Shown here: piece by piece, positions 1-10,027 of the stretch
Layout: every line of letters starts with the position of its first letter
How positions within the stretch are numbered: position 1 is the stretch's first letter
Assembly (NCBI GenBank): GCA_020726505.1
Contig: JAHLEZ010000008.1
Location: 2,294,001-2,358,000 of the forward strand
Reading direction: 5' to 3'
Length of the DNA stretch: 64,000 bases
DNA from: Leptodontidium sp. MPI-SDFR-AT-0119
Lineage: Eukaryota > Ascomycota > Leotiomycetes > Helotiales > Leptodontidiaceae
Notes under the pieces: generated by a model
What the model saw: the letters and a program-made list of their open reading frames with translations, nothing else
Databases searched by the model: none
What the model was told of the DNA's origin: nothing
Position numbers and translations under genes: made by a program

Positions 1-1326
1 TTGTTGTTGATCTTTGGTCGCTTGGCCGATATGTACGGGGGGTATCCAGTCTATGTCGCTGGCTTTGCTTGGCTTACCCTGTGGAGTCTTATCGCTGGCT
101 TCTCAACCAACGATGTCATGATGAACTTCTGTCGAGCTCTACAAGGTCTTGGTCCAGCTGCTTACCTCCCATCCTCAGTCATGATCCTCGGTAGTATCTA
201 CCGCCCAGGTCCAAGAAAGAACCTCGTCTTCAGTATTTACGGAGCCTGTGCTGCTTTTGGATTCTTTGTCGGTATCTTCTTCGCTGGCGTGACTGCCGAA
301 TATGCGACTTGGGGCTGGTATTTCTGGATTGGAACCATCCTAGGTGCCATTACAACTGTGACATCGTACATTAGCATCCCATCCGATGTAGCAGAAAAGC
401 GCAACGCCCGCGTGAAGGTTCGAATGGACTGGCTCGGGGCCGTCCTCATCGTATGCGGGCTTATTCTTTTCACATTCGCTATCATCGACTCCTCACACGC
501 ACCACAGCAATGGAAAACTCCATATATCTACGTTCTCTTCATAGTCGGCTCACTCATCCTCATGGCAGGCGCCTATGTCGAGATGTACGTCGCAGAAGAA
601 CCACTCCTCCCAGCTTCACTCTTCAAAGTACCCTGCATGCCCGCCCTCGTCGTATCACTATTCTTCACCTACGGCTCCCTAGGCGTCTTCCTCCTCTACG
701 CAACATTCTACATGGAGAACATAATGGGAGCCTCTCCCCTCCAGGTCGTAGCATGGTACGTACCCATGGCACTAGGCGGCTGCATCATCGCGACATTCGG
801 AGGCTTCATAATGCACCTCCTCTCCGGCACAACACTCATAATCATCTCCGGGACATCCTGGATCATCGCCCCCTTACTCTTCGCGCTCGCTCCCCAGGGC
901 GCAAACTACTGGGCCTACATCTTCCCCTCCATGATCTGCGCAACCGTCGGGATAGACATCACATTCAACGTGGCTAATATATTCATCACCACGTCCCTCC
1001 CGCGCAAACAGCAAGGGCTCGCCGGCTCCGTCATAATGATCCTCCTCCATCTTGGCATAGCGGTCTGTCTCGGCTTCGCGGATATCGTGAATAGCTATAC
1101 GGTTGAGCGGCTTGGTATGCGGGAGAGCTACCATGCGGTGTTCTGGTTTGAGGTCGCGTGCGCGGCTACGGCGTTGGTGATTTTGGTGTGTTTTGTCAAG
1201 ATTAGGAAGGCGGAGAGTGAGTTCACGGTTGATGAGAGGGCGGAGTTGGAGGCTTATGCTAGGGCTGCTGAGGAGATTAGGGAGAATGAGAAGGAGAAGG
1301 AGGTTGAGAGGCCTGATACGGCGTAG
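1..1326 (+). CDS. MFS transporter, 5'-truncated by window edge
   Basis: C-terminal 441 residues of a major facilitator superfamily permease; the reading frame is open from base 1, so the start and the first membrane helices lie upstream of the window. The visible part opens with the MFS motif A GRLADMYGG between helices 2 and 3. It then shows about eleven hydrophobic segments, a central hydrophilic loop after residue 125 (SDVAEKRNARVKVRMDW), and a charged cytosolic tail ending in a Glu/Lys-rich stretch. It resembles fungal drug:H+ antiporters of the ATR1/aminotriazole-resistance type (family knowledge, not checked by search). The substrate is unknown; plasma-membrane export is inferred. The gene runs towards a Zn2Cys6 regulator starting 750 bp downstream, with a second MFS gene beyond that. 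Confidence 0.9.
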   Translation: MLLIFGRLADMYGGYPVYVAGFAWLTLWSLIAGFSTNDVMMNFCRALQGLGPAAYLPSSVMILGSIYRPGPRKNLVFSIYGACAAFGFFVGIFFAGVTAEYATWGWYFWIGTILGAITTVTSYISIPSDVAEKRNARVKVRMDWLGAVLIVCGLILFTFAIIDSSHAPQQWKTPYIYVLFIVGSLILMAGAYVEMYVAEEPLLPASLFKVPCMPALVVSLFFTYGSLGVFLLYATFYMENIMGASPLQVVAWYVPMALGGCIIATFGGFIMHLLSGTTLIIISGTSWIIAPLLFALAPQGANYWAYIFPSMICATVGIDITFNVANIFITTSLPRKQQGLAGSVIMILLHLGIAVCLGFADIVNSYTVERLGMRESYHAVFWFEVACAATALVILVCFVKIRKAESEFTVDERAELEAYARAAEEIRENEKEKEVERPDTA

Positions 1327-2073
1327 AGTGTTGATTTTGGGCTTGTTGGATCGGTTTGGTGTTTTTGGCGTATGATGGGTGGAAAGTTCATGGTGAAGGA
1401 AACAAATAAGAGAGTGTGATAGAGACGAGATACCCGATATGAATTTTTCGCAGGCAGATAGATGACTTGCTGGTTGACAACGTCATTCCCTCAGACTGTA
1501 AATTTTACTGAATATAAATTCTCACAAATCCAAGACTAAGGGAGTACAGTACACGGATCGTCATTTCATCGGCCAGGCGTCGATTGAATGTCCTCGCGCA
1601 CAGGATCTGAGGAAATACCTGGCTAGGTAGATCCCCAGGTAAGGGTAAAGGGAAAGTAAACGACCACGTGACTATGTGTTCATTCTTTGAGTGGTTGATC
1701 TAGGAGGATATGATATTGTCTTGGACGACTTACAGTACATATGATTCCACTAGAGATTGTTTGCAGGTTTGTTGTTTATCCTAAGTAAACTGTCCACAGT
1801 TTTTATTGTGCTCTTCTCCTCACTCCATTCTCCCAGACTCGCTTCGTTGTGCCGCACGCTAACCTCCGGAATCTGGCGATGCTCTGAGATTCCGAAATCC
1901 GTAGACCAACACGAATGATGGATGCCTTCAGCACAGCTGTCAATAAAGTTCCACTCCGAACATTTGTAACGTTCATCAAGATTCCGAACTTCGAACCTTA
2001 TCCCATCGAATACTCCTGACATCCGCAATTGCCGGTCTTATCACTCCCGCCTCCTGAGTCCTGTCCTGTCGAG
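1327..2073. other. Intergenic: 3' region of MFS gene and promoter of Zn2Cys6 gene
   Basis: No coding region recognised. An E-box-like CACGTGAC sits at 1665-1672. The remainder is ordinary mixed-composition fungal intergenic DNA. Confidence 0.5.
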
Positions 2074-4289
2074 ATGGACTTCGACGGTCACGTTATGGCG
2101 TCAGACGAAGCCGTGACTTCCAAACGTCTCAAGCTCCGGCGTTCCTGTGAATCATGTCGAGGCTCGAAAGGCCGCTGTATCCCTTCTCCCGATGATTCTC
2201 ATCGATGTTTAAGGTATGTCTTGAAATAAACATGTAGCTTAGGAACTCTTTCTAACGATCACAAGATGTGTAAAAGAAGGGAAGCCTTGCGTCTTCTTAG
2301 AGGCCAAACCCCGTCCCAAAAGAGCTAAGAATTCAAGGGTGTAGGTTTTTTCCTCCCATGCGGTTGGGATAGAGTGCTGATATCCATAGGCGAGTTGCTG
2401 AGATGGAGGAGAAGCTGGAGGGTTTACTAGCTCTCGTGGCAGCCAATGCCGCTAACCAATCTGGTGTCAACGAAGCACCAGCACCAGCTCCAGCATCGGC
2501 AACTCAACCGCCACCAGTGTCTCATGGCCTCTCAACCATGTCGATGCCGGATACAATTATTACAGACTTCACTTATGATACACCATCCTCGTCGTCTCAC
2601 CAGTCTGAGCAGAGTATTCCACAGCAGCATCCCGTTTTTGTCTATCCCATCTTCGACAACTTACAAGATGCAATATCAAAAGGCTTCATCAGCTTGAGCC
2701 AAGCTGAGGATGCGCTTCGTGTATACCGGTCCAAGCAAAAAGCTTTTCCTTTCGTGGTACTTCCTCCGAACATATCGCTAGATTCCCTCCGACGTCAACG
2801 ACCTTTCCTTTTCCTGGCTGTAATTTGCTGTGCGACAGAACATAATTACAAGCTTCAGCAGCATATCGAACTTGAGCTGAGAGAGAATCTCAGTCGGAGG
2901 ATTCTTGTCAATGGCGAGAAGAGCTTGGATCTATTGCAGGGAATTCTTGTTTATCTCACGTGGTAGGTCGTCCAGTGACTTGAATTGCAGCACTTGGATT
3001 CTGATTTGTACGAGGTATCATTTCTACTTCCACCCAGACAGAGAGCAAATTTATCAGCTCTCTCAAATGGCGGTTTCGATGACCGTTGATTTGGGAATGG
3101 ATAAACCTATCCGTCAAGCCCAAACGGGCTTCGTCGCTTCAGATGTTCTTCCCTTCTTGAGCCACTCTAGGCCATCACCCGGTGAGATCGAGGCAATGAG
3201 GGCTTACCTAGGATGCTACTTTCTCACATCATCGTAAGTACTCACACCGAATGGGAACATGCCAAGCTGACTTTTCCTCCAGCATATGTCAAGGTTTAAG
3301 GAAACCCAGTAACATGAAACACACTCAGCGTGTAAAAACTTGCACTCAGACTATCGCGGACGCAGCGGTTGCTGAATCAGACCATCTCATCCCCTATCTT
3401 ATTCGTATACGGCAAGTCTCTGAGGAAGTCAATCAAGCGTTCAACTACGATTCAAATGCCCATTTGCCCCAGCTAGACTCTGTTCGGACTGAAATATTAG
3501 GAAGAGCATTTGAACAGCAACTTGATCACATCGAAGCCAGTTTTCCGCCAGAAGTTTGGGATAATAGTAAGTCCACCGGAACGTTTCTGAAAATCAGACT
3601 GACATTTCAAAGTTCAAATCAAGCTGAGCTTCTACAACCTACGCATCTACGTAAATGAAGTTGGCTTCCATGCAACTGCACCGCCGGAGCCAGATTTGCT
3701 ATCTAGTCTATCTGCACCGTTGTGGTATCACTCAATCGCTAGAAACGATTGTCTGATGCGATGCCTCAAAGCCACCAAGACCTATCTCGACCAATTTCTC
3801 GCACTTCCGGATAGCGTAATATCAAGCATGGTGACCTTCGATCTTCTACAACTCGTCTACGCAGTTCTAATCCTCGGCTCATTCTCGAGCGGTTTTGACG
3901 CCCCTACTATCGACCAAGAGCAAGTCCGCCAGTTAGCCAATATGGACTACTACCTCAACGCCGTCAGTGCTCGGTTTGCCCGCCTCGTGTCCATCCAAGA
4001 CCCAGCAGCAAATAGCTACAAACACCACATGAACACACTTTTCCAAACGTCCAAGCAGTGGTACATACAAATGGTGACTGATCCGACACCATCAGGGTCT
4101 CCAAGGTTCATCTTCAAGGATATTATCGGCACGATAACGGGTCGCTGCGCTGATTTTTCTACTGTTTGTGAGATGTCTGAGGCCGCTTCGGAGGATCAGT
4201 GGACTGAGATGCTCTCGGAGTGGGCGGCTTCGTCTCTGGATCCCTCTCTCATAGCGACGGATAGCACCTTGATTCAATTCCAAGCTTAA
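2074..4289 (+). CDS. Zn2Cys6 binuclear cluster transcription factor
   Basis: Predicted nuclear regulator of 655 aa. Exons: 2074-2213, 2266-2340, 2390-2962, 3015-3233, 3283-3566, 3613-4289; each join keeps frame and has GT-AG borders. The N-terminus carries the zinc cluster as two CX2CX6C halves: CESCRGSKGRC in exon 1, and a second half (CLRCVKEGKPC) assembled across intron 1. A basic stretch (KPRPKRAKN) and a short heptad-like helix (VAEMEEKLEGLLALVAAN) follow, as in dimerising members. The middle region, from about residue 200 (WYHFYFHPDREQIYQLSQMA), matches the fungal-specific TF regulatory domain. The start is the first ATG before the cluster. Its position between two MFS genes suggests it controls one or both, which is inference. 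Confidence 0.9.
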
Positions 4290-4716
4290 TCTGTGGCCCG
4301 ATCGCAGAAAATTTCAAAATAAAACGGGGTTGTTCTGGTTTCGATTGAGCCACGGATTCTAGAAAGATTTTCGAAAGCCGATTCAATTCAGTACGCCAGA
4401 GAGCGAGAGTCGGGCAAATTTCAACACTTCGAAATTCCGAAACAACTTGATCTTAAATGTCTCCGACAGCGCCTGGGATATTGTGTAGTGCTTTCTTTCT
4501 CACAAATTTTGCAGCCTATATGCTTATCAACCGGATCTCTGATGTTCCTTTGAATACTAGCTCGAAGGCTCGGAGTCAGAAAGGGGGGTTAGATTCCGGC
4601 GGGATAATCACCAATTCCATTCCGCGCCATACAACAAAAGATATATATATACCGCCATACGGTTTAACAGTCAGTGACCTGTCACTGTCTCTCAACATCT
4701 CAATTCCCTTGCCAAC
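4290..4716 (+). promoter_or_regulatory. Promoter region of the second MFS gene, with inverted repeat
   Basis: A 427-bp gap. A run ATATATATA at 4641-4649 is TATA-like, about 70 bp before the ATG. A perfect 7-bp inverted repeat, CAGTGAC-CT-GTCACTG, lies at 4672-4687, about 30 bp upstream of the ATG. It may be an operator or a 5'UTR hairpin; function is not shown. Confidence 0.4.
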
Positions 4717-6715
4717 ATGTCGTTGAAGGACACTGCCGCCGACTCTGCCAGTCAGGATTACTCCTCACTTGACCCTGAGAAGAACATACCTGAGCCTGCC
4801 GTCGAAGAACCGGTCGACGATGAATCAGAATACTTGACAGGTTTGACGCTGGGTCTGGTAGTGATGGGATTGTGTCTGGCTGTGCTGTTGGTTGGTTTAG
4901 TATGTGCTCTGTCGTCATTCTTCATTTGTGATGACTGACCATGGACAGGATAATTCCATCCTCTCCACCGCAATCCCAACTATCACGACAAAGTTCAACT
5001 CCCTAGATGATGTCGGCTGGTACGGCTCAGCATTTCTAGTCTGCGTGTAAGTCACAAGTCACCAAGAACTTTTGTAAATTGGATACTAAGTCAACGAAGC
5101 TGCGCGCTACAACCGATATCCGGGAAGTTCTTCCAATACTTCTCACTGAAGTGGACTTACCTGGTCTTCCTAACAATCTTCGAAATCGGGAGCTTGATAT
5201 GCGCTACAGCTGTTAACTCAGTTATGCTCATCGTCGGCCGAGCCATTGCTGGAGCTGGTGCTGCGGGGTTGTTTTCTGGTGCGCTGGTCATTCTCGCGCA
5301 TTCTGTTCCTTTGCGCCAACGACCGAGTATGTACTCCATTTTTGAGTTTCGAGGAGTTATGAATAGTTTTCTAACTTGGAAATACAGTATACACTGGATG
5401 CATTGCATCGATGTTCAGCATTTCGAACGTAGTCGGACCAATTCTCGGCGGAGCTTTCACTCAACATGCAACATGGCGATGGTGTAAGACTTTCTGATCT
5501 CCAACACCTGCCAGTACTGATTTCACAGGCTTCTACATCAACCTTCCACTTGGAGCAATCACAGCCGTCATCCTAGTATTCTTCTTTTCCCCTCACGAAC
5601 GAGCCACAACCAAACAATCCCTCTCCCACAAGATCAAACATCTCGATCTCCCTGGACTTGCCATTTTTATCCCCGCGGTCGTCATGGTCTTGCTAGCAGT
5701 ACAATGGGGCGGCACCACACATCCATGGAAGTCTGCGACAGTCATTGGACTCTTCATTGGTTTCGGAGTCCTCATCTGCTTATTCTCTGCCTGGCAATGG
5801 TACCTACAAGATGAAGCGAGCATACCCCCTCGTATCATAGGCCAGCGGAGCGTATACTCCGCGGCTGCTGTAGTGTTCATGGGTCTGGGAAGTGTTCAGC
5901 TGATAGCGTATTACCTACCTATGTGGTTCCAAGTCATCAAGAACGACACACCATTGGAAAGTGGCATTCGTTTCCTCTTCTCTGTGCTTGGGAGTCTGCT
6001 GGGCAGCATCATACCTGGAGGTCTAGGTAAGTGTCTCCTCTTGCCCAGGGTGGTGGTACATGAGCTAACAAGACGAAGTCACCGCATACGGGCATTTCAA
6101 CCCATGGCTATTCTTCGGTTGTATATTGGTAGCTATTTCCGGAGGGATATTCTCAACATTCGATCTCCAGACTGGGAATTCCATGATCAACGGTATTCAA
6201 GTCCTAGGAGGCATCGGCTCTTCTTGCGTTATTCAAATGGTACTCCACACCCCCTCCCTTTTCCAGCCCCATCCCATCCTCATCACCATAAATCAACCCG
6301 CTCAAGAGAACCCCTCTAACATCTACCTCCCTACCAGCCCCTCATAGGCCTCATGTCCCTAATCCCTCAAACCGACCTCCCAACCGCAACCTCGATAGCA
6401 GTCTTCTTCCAATTCTTTGGCGGCGCGATCTTCCTCGGGATCGGGAACAACATCTTCGTCTCCCGCCTCGTTGTCGCCTTACATAAATACACGCCCGATC
6501 TCGATGCGCAGGTGGCTGTCAGGGCTGGCGCGGAGGGTTTCAGGAAGGTGGTTGGAGATGCGGATGTGGATCTGCAAAGGGGATTGCTGGCGTATAGTGA
6601 GGCGCTTGTGACTGTATTTTATCTCTGTGCTGCGGGCGCGGCGGTTGCTTTTGTTTGCTCGTTTGGGATGGGGTGGAGGAGTGTTAAGGAGAAGGAGAGG
6701 GTGGGTGAGAAGTAG
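4717..6715 (+). CDS. MFS drug/toxin exporter, DHA2-like (14 helices)
   Basis: Plasma-membrane H+ antiporter of 546 aa. Exons: 4717-4899, 4949-5046, 5100-5326, 5388-5483, 5529-6026, 6079-6239, 6338-6715. A hydrophilic acidic N-terminus of about 40 residues precedes the first helix. Helix 1 leads into [19 protein letters not shown], the signature of the DHA2 family that includes the HC-toxin and aflatoxin pumps (TOXA, AflT). Further marks are [10 protein letters not shown], the motif-C-like [39 protein letters not shown], and [23 protein letters not shown] near the C-terminus. Six introns at positions typical of this family support the model. It lies 427 bp downstream of the Zn2Cys6 gene on the same strand, so regulation by that factor is plausible. 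No biosynthetic core enzyme is seen nearby. Confidence 0.9.
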
Positions 6716-7383
6716 TGTTGGGGGAGTTTGATAGATACTGGTATAAATGGTGGCGCTGTCGCAAGTTGGATTTGAAGGGAGAGCAAACAGGAGGGTATAT
6801 GGAATCTCCACTTCTCTTGTAATATTCGGGGAATATTCTTTGGCACTTAGGATAGAGTATATAGAATGGATAGAATATAATTCACCATGAATAGCTGTTT
6901 TTCATGTTGTACAGCACTCCTCGCACGTCCAGGGTCCTCCCCATACACCATCTATCTCCCCACCGTACTCGTTTGCAACAAAATCGTTCCATCGAGACAT
7001 TTGTAAACATCCATAAGATCATGACTGCCAATTCAGGGAAGTATCATTCCCCCGTTTCCTTCCTTCCCCACATTAGGCAGCAGGATACTCACACATTTCA
7101 CTGGCTCTGGTTCCAGGACCACTGCATGAAAGCTTGGTAAAGCTTACCTTGCTCGGCGGTATTTCTTCTCCTGTCTTTCTGCATCCCGATATTGACAAAA
7201 GTGGGATTATATTGGAGCTACAAGGTCGCTCGTTGCCCAGATAGGAAGCGAAAGGACATCGTGGCCTGTACCGAAAATCCGTGTACTTGTATAAAAGTTA
7301 TGTACTCGCCAAGAACGGTAGTGTTTGCGGAATTGTAACAGTTTATTTTTGTAATAATAACAGCCCAGAAGAGCATCTGGATC
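6716..7383. other. Intergenic, no gene recognised
   Basis: 3' region of the MFS gene and promoter of the acetyltransferase gene. No RNA gene, repeat or further ORF could be supported here. Confidence 0.5.
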
Positions 7384-8356
7384 ATGGTAACCTACACAAT
7401 CACAGGATGTACCGTCGCAGACGGCGCCGCTCTGGCAGCGAACAACATCCCCGCATTCGTAAGTCACACACATCTATTCCATCCTTTCAAAAGCTTCAAA
7501 TCTTCCACACAAAAAGCAAAAAAAGAAAGGAAAAAAATTGGAAGAGAGATCAAAGATATCATAGACCACAAACCAGAATACTAACAGGTCCCTAACAAAA
7601 AATAAAGTGGCAAGACCAACACTGGCATCTCGCCTGGAGCCACAGAACCCTCCCCTACCACATCCTCCAAATCGCCAAACGCATCCCCCGCAACCTCCTC
7701 ACCTCCCGCCCTACAACACGACATCAAAAAGCCATTGATCCCTCTACAGGCAATATCGTAGGTTATGCTCGCTGGACTATCCCAGCTTCGCACGCTACCG
7801 ATTCGGATGGTAAGCCGGTGTGGGGAGATGCGATGGTGCCTGCTGTTGGAGAGAAAGAGGAAGCTGAGATTAGGAGGGTCGCTGCTACTGCGGACTGGAA
7901 TCCGAATGAGGAGTCTGATGAACTACTCGTTGAATCGAGGGAGATCGAGAAGGAGATTTTGGGGAGGGGGGTTTGGATGCGTATGTGCCCTGCGGATTTC
8001 GCAACATTGCTTAATTTTCCAACCTTTTCGAGATTTTGATCTTTGTTTTTAACTTTTCTGAAAGAACTAACTGTATATATATATATATAGGTCTGGATTA
8101 CCTAGCAGTCCACCCTGATCAGCAGGGCAAAGGGATTGGGACGGCGTTGGTGCAGAGCGGGATGAGAGAAGCGGAGAGGCTGGGCTTGGATATCTTTATT
8201 GTGGCTATGGAGGCTGGTATGGGTGTTTATAAGCGTTTGGGGTTTCGGGTTGAGAGGGTGCTTGTGCAAGATGATGAGAAATATGGGGGGTTGGGAGAGT
8301 ATAGGACTTATTTTATGTTGTTCGACCAGAAGGGGGTTGGGTTGAATGTGGGTTGA
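7384..8356 (+). CDS. GNAT-family N-acetyltransferase
   Basis: Predicted acetyl-CoA-dependent acetyltransferase of 237 aa. Exons: 7384-7458, 7608-7980, 8091-8356. The C-terminal third holds the GNAT core: LDYLAVHPDQQGKGIGTALV is strand beta4 plus motif A, with the Q/RxxGxG/A pyrophosphate loop (QQGKGIG). VYKRLGFR is the typical motif B end. The N-terminal half (DQHWHLAWSHRTL, GNIVGYARWTIP) matches small fungal GNATs that modify metabolites or proteins; the substrate is unknown. Intron 1 (149 nt) is long for this locus. The second intron ends in a TA repeat before its AG. Confidence 0.85.
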
Positions 8357-8950
8357 ACGGTAGGGATGTGAGATGGTAGGATGGATGTGTGGAAAACTGT
8401 CTTCTCGATACACTTAACGCAAATACATTGATTGATCTGAGCTAGAGTTTGAAAATTGGCTTGAATCAGAACTTCATATGCGTTAGGCAAGTCTCGCTTC
8501 TCGCGCGTGTCCCTCGGTAGGAGTGTTCTCAGCGTCAAGCTAGGGTGTGAGGTCGACTTTATTATCTTCAAGATATATCGGCTGTTTCGAAATCAATACT
8601 TCATTAATACGATATAGTTTTCAGCATTCTAGCTATCTCAAACATTCTCTTTCAAATTGTTCAATCTCGTGGCGGCGCTCAAGTGTACCTTGGCTGGTGG
8701 AGAGGAGAACTCGCTTCGTACTTCTCGCTTATGGAAAGGGGCAAAAGTGGCAACCCACGACATGTATGTAAATCAAGTGAAGCCAGTATAATTCCAATAG
8801 AACCGAAGTTAACAGTCCTGGGTACAGTCGGCTGAAGCACGACTGCCTGGTACGCATCCTCATGCAACTATGCCCGTTCATTCCACAGCCCCCTGCATCA
8901 AGCTCCAGGCAGCAGCACCCCCTACTATCAGAAATTGACTCACCACCCCC

Positions 8951-8986
8951 AAACAAAGCAAACAAAGCAAAAGAAGCAAACAAAGC
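8951..8986. repeat. 9-bp minisatellite AAACAAAGC x4
   Basis: Four tandem 9-bp units; the third is variant (AAAAGAAGC) and a partial fifth follows. It lies 35-70 bp upstream of the TATA box of the U2 RNA. Confidence 0.85.
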
Positions 8987-9020
8987 AAACAACTTGACTC
9001 ACCCCTCCTCTCCTCTCATC

Positions 9021-9028
9021 TATAAAAA
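9021..9028 (+). promoter_or_regulatory. TATA box of U2 snRNA
   Basis: TATAAAAA lies about 45 bp upstream of the inferred U2 5' end, a spacing consistent with RNA polymerase II transcription of an ascomycete snRNA. Confidence 0.55.
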
Positions 9029-9066
9029 CCCCGTCTCCCACCTCAAATCCTATTTCTTTTCTCTCC

Positions 9067-9270
9067 AGCTTCCTTTGCCATAAGGCTTAGATCAAGTGTA
9101 GTATCTGTTCTGCCCAGCTTAATCCGCTGGCGCCGTCCCCCACGAGGGGCGCCGTCCTGTTCATAGGATTTACTTATTTTTGTCCTCTTGGAAGGAGCGA
9201 TAGTGGACGTGCTTGCATGGTTGCCTGAGCTCTTATTGTGTCCCTGGTCTTACACTGTTTCCAGGCGATG
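9067..9270 (+). ncRNA. U2 spliceosomal snRNA
   Basis: Core snRNA that pairs with the intron branch site. Position 9084 onward reads GGCTTAGATCAAGTGTAGTA and continues TCTGTTCT, the near-invariant U2 5' domain; the branch-site-pairing GTAGTA is at 9098-9103. Stem-loop I is visible as GCC-ATAA-GGC. Stem IIa is CCAGC-TTAATCC-GCTGG, and a GC-rich hairpin IIb follows. A Sm site ATTTTTG is at 9176-9182. A terminal stem-loop IV has arms CCTGG (9243) and CCAGG (9261). Total length is about 205 nt, close to the usual fungal/metazoan size. The 5' end was set by alignment to the family from memory and the 3' end just after stem IV; both could shift by several bases. The loop IV sequence departs from the usual metazoan ATTGCAGTAC. 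Confidence 0.92.
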
Positions 9271-9653
9271 CGACTTGTGATGTGGTGGAGATGACATACT
9301 TTTCGTTGCGATATCTGTCTTTTGATGGGTACTTGAGGAAGAGTTGGGAGTTTGTTTTGTAGTTGGTGGAGACTTGGAGGTGGTTGGGAGAGGTTGGAAG
9401 CTTGATGAGATGTGTTTGATCGCATGAATTTATTGCTTGGTTGAGTGTTGCGATTTCGCTTGAGGAGTTCCTCGCGTAAGTTGTATTTTGTTTTGGTGAA
9501 TTGGTGACGGATCATCAATGTTACTTGATATTCATGGAACCAGCACGTTCAGTGATTGCATTTGACGAGATTGCCACTAGTGTCTAATGTAGCGATGCAA
9601 CTCTTGAATATTCCAAAGAATACCAACAATACCAGCAAAGCCTCTACATCCTA
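9271..9653. other. Intergenic between U2 and hydrolase relic
   Basis: Nothing recognised beyond U2 3'-flanking sequence. Confidence 0.4.
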
Positions 9654-9812
9654 TCACTTGACCAAAGAACCTTCAAAGAACTCAACAAGCTTCGGCAAAC
9701 CGCCCCCATAATCATCATATAAATCGCCGTGTGTCTTTCCCTCAATCACGAAAAGCTCTTTCGGCTCCTCCGCTATCTTCAACGCATCAACACTATAGTC
9801 CAACATAATGCC
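9654..9812 (-). pseudogene. Truncated alpha/beta-hydrolase C-terminal fragment
   Basis: A short frame on the minus strand reads PGIMLDYSVDALKIAEEPKE, then LFVIEGKTHGDLYDDYGG, and ends LPKLVEFFEGSLVK-stop. This is the C-terminal catalytic-His region (GKTHxDLYD) of fungal dienelactone-hydrolase/polyketide-transferase-like alpha/beta hydrolases (family knowledge). The nucleophile elbow and everything upstream are missing. Immediately beyond 9812 the sequence turns AT-rich and is closed by a stop near 9861. The piece is therefore a relic cut by a rearrangement or insertion. Confidence 0.7.
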
Positions 9813-10005
9813 TGGTAACCAATTAAGAGTATTACATTTATTAAGTACATTAATATAGTATTAGATTAAGAAGAATACTAATGCTGAAGAGGGAGCTTTC
9901 GAGGTCGTGCTGGCTAGGCTAGCATACAGGTATAGAAAGCTGCATGATCGACATGAGCATCAGGTCGCTGTTGGTGAAGGAAGTTTCCCCGCCAACCTTC
10001 ATTTC

Positions 10006-10027
10006 GGGGGGGGGGGGGGGGGGGGGG
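10006..10027. repeat. 22-base poly-G run
   Basis: Uninterrupted run of 22 G, followed by TCACATGA. It may be a slippage-prone or G-quadruplex-forming site; its exact length is assembly-sensitive. Confidence 0.9.

Larger units (their letters stand above)
8357..9066. other. Intergenic; U2 snRNA promoter region
   Basis: No protein gene recognised. The distal part is the presumed promoter of the U2 RNA. It holds a 9-bp minisatellite (8951-8986), pyrimidine-rich tracts and a TATAAAAA box at 9021-9028. Confidence 0.5.

Noticed and set aside
9098..9103. Whether GTAGTA could be a splice donor of a protein gene
   Set aside because: The full U2 5' domain, stem IIa, Sm site and terminal hairpin around it explain the sequence far better.
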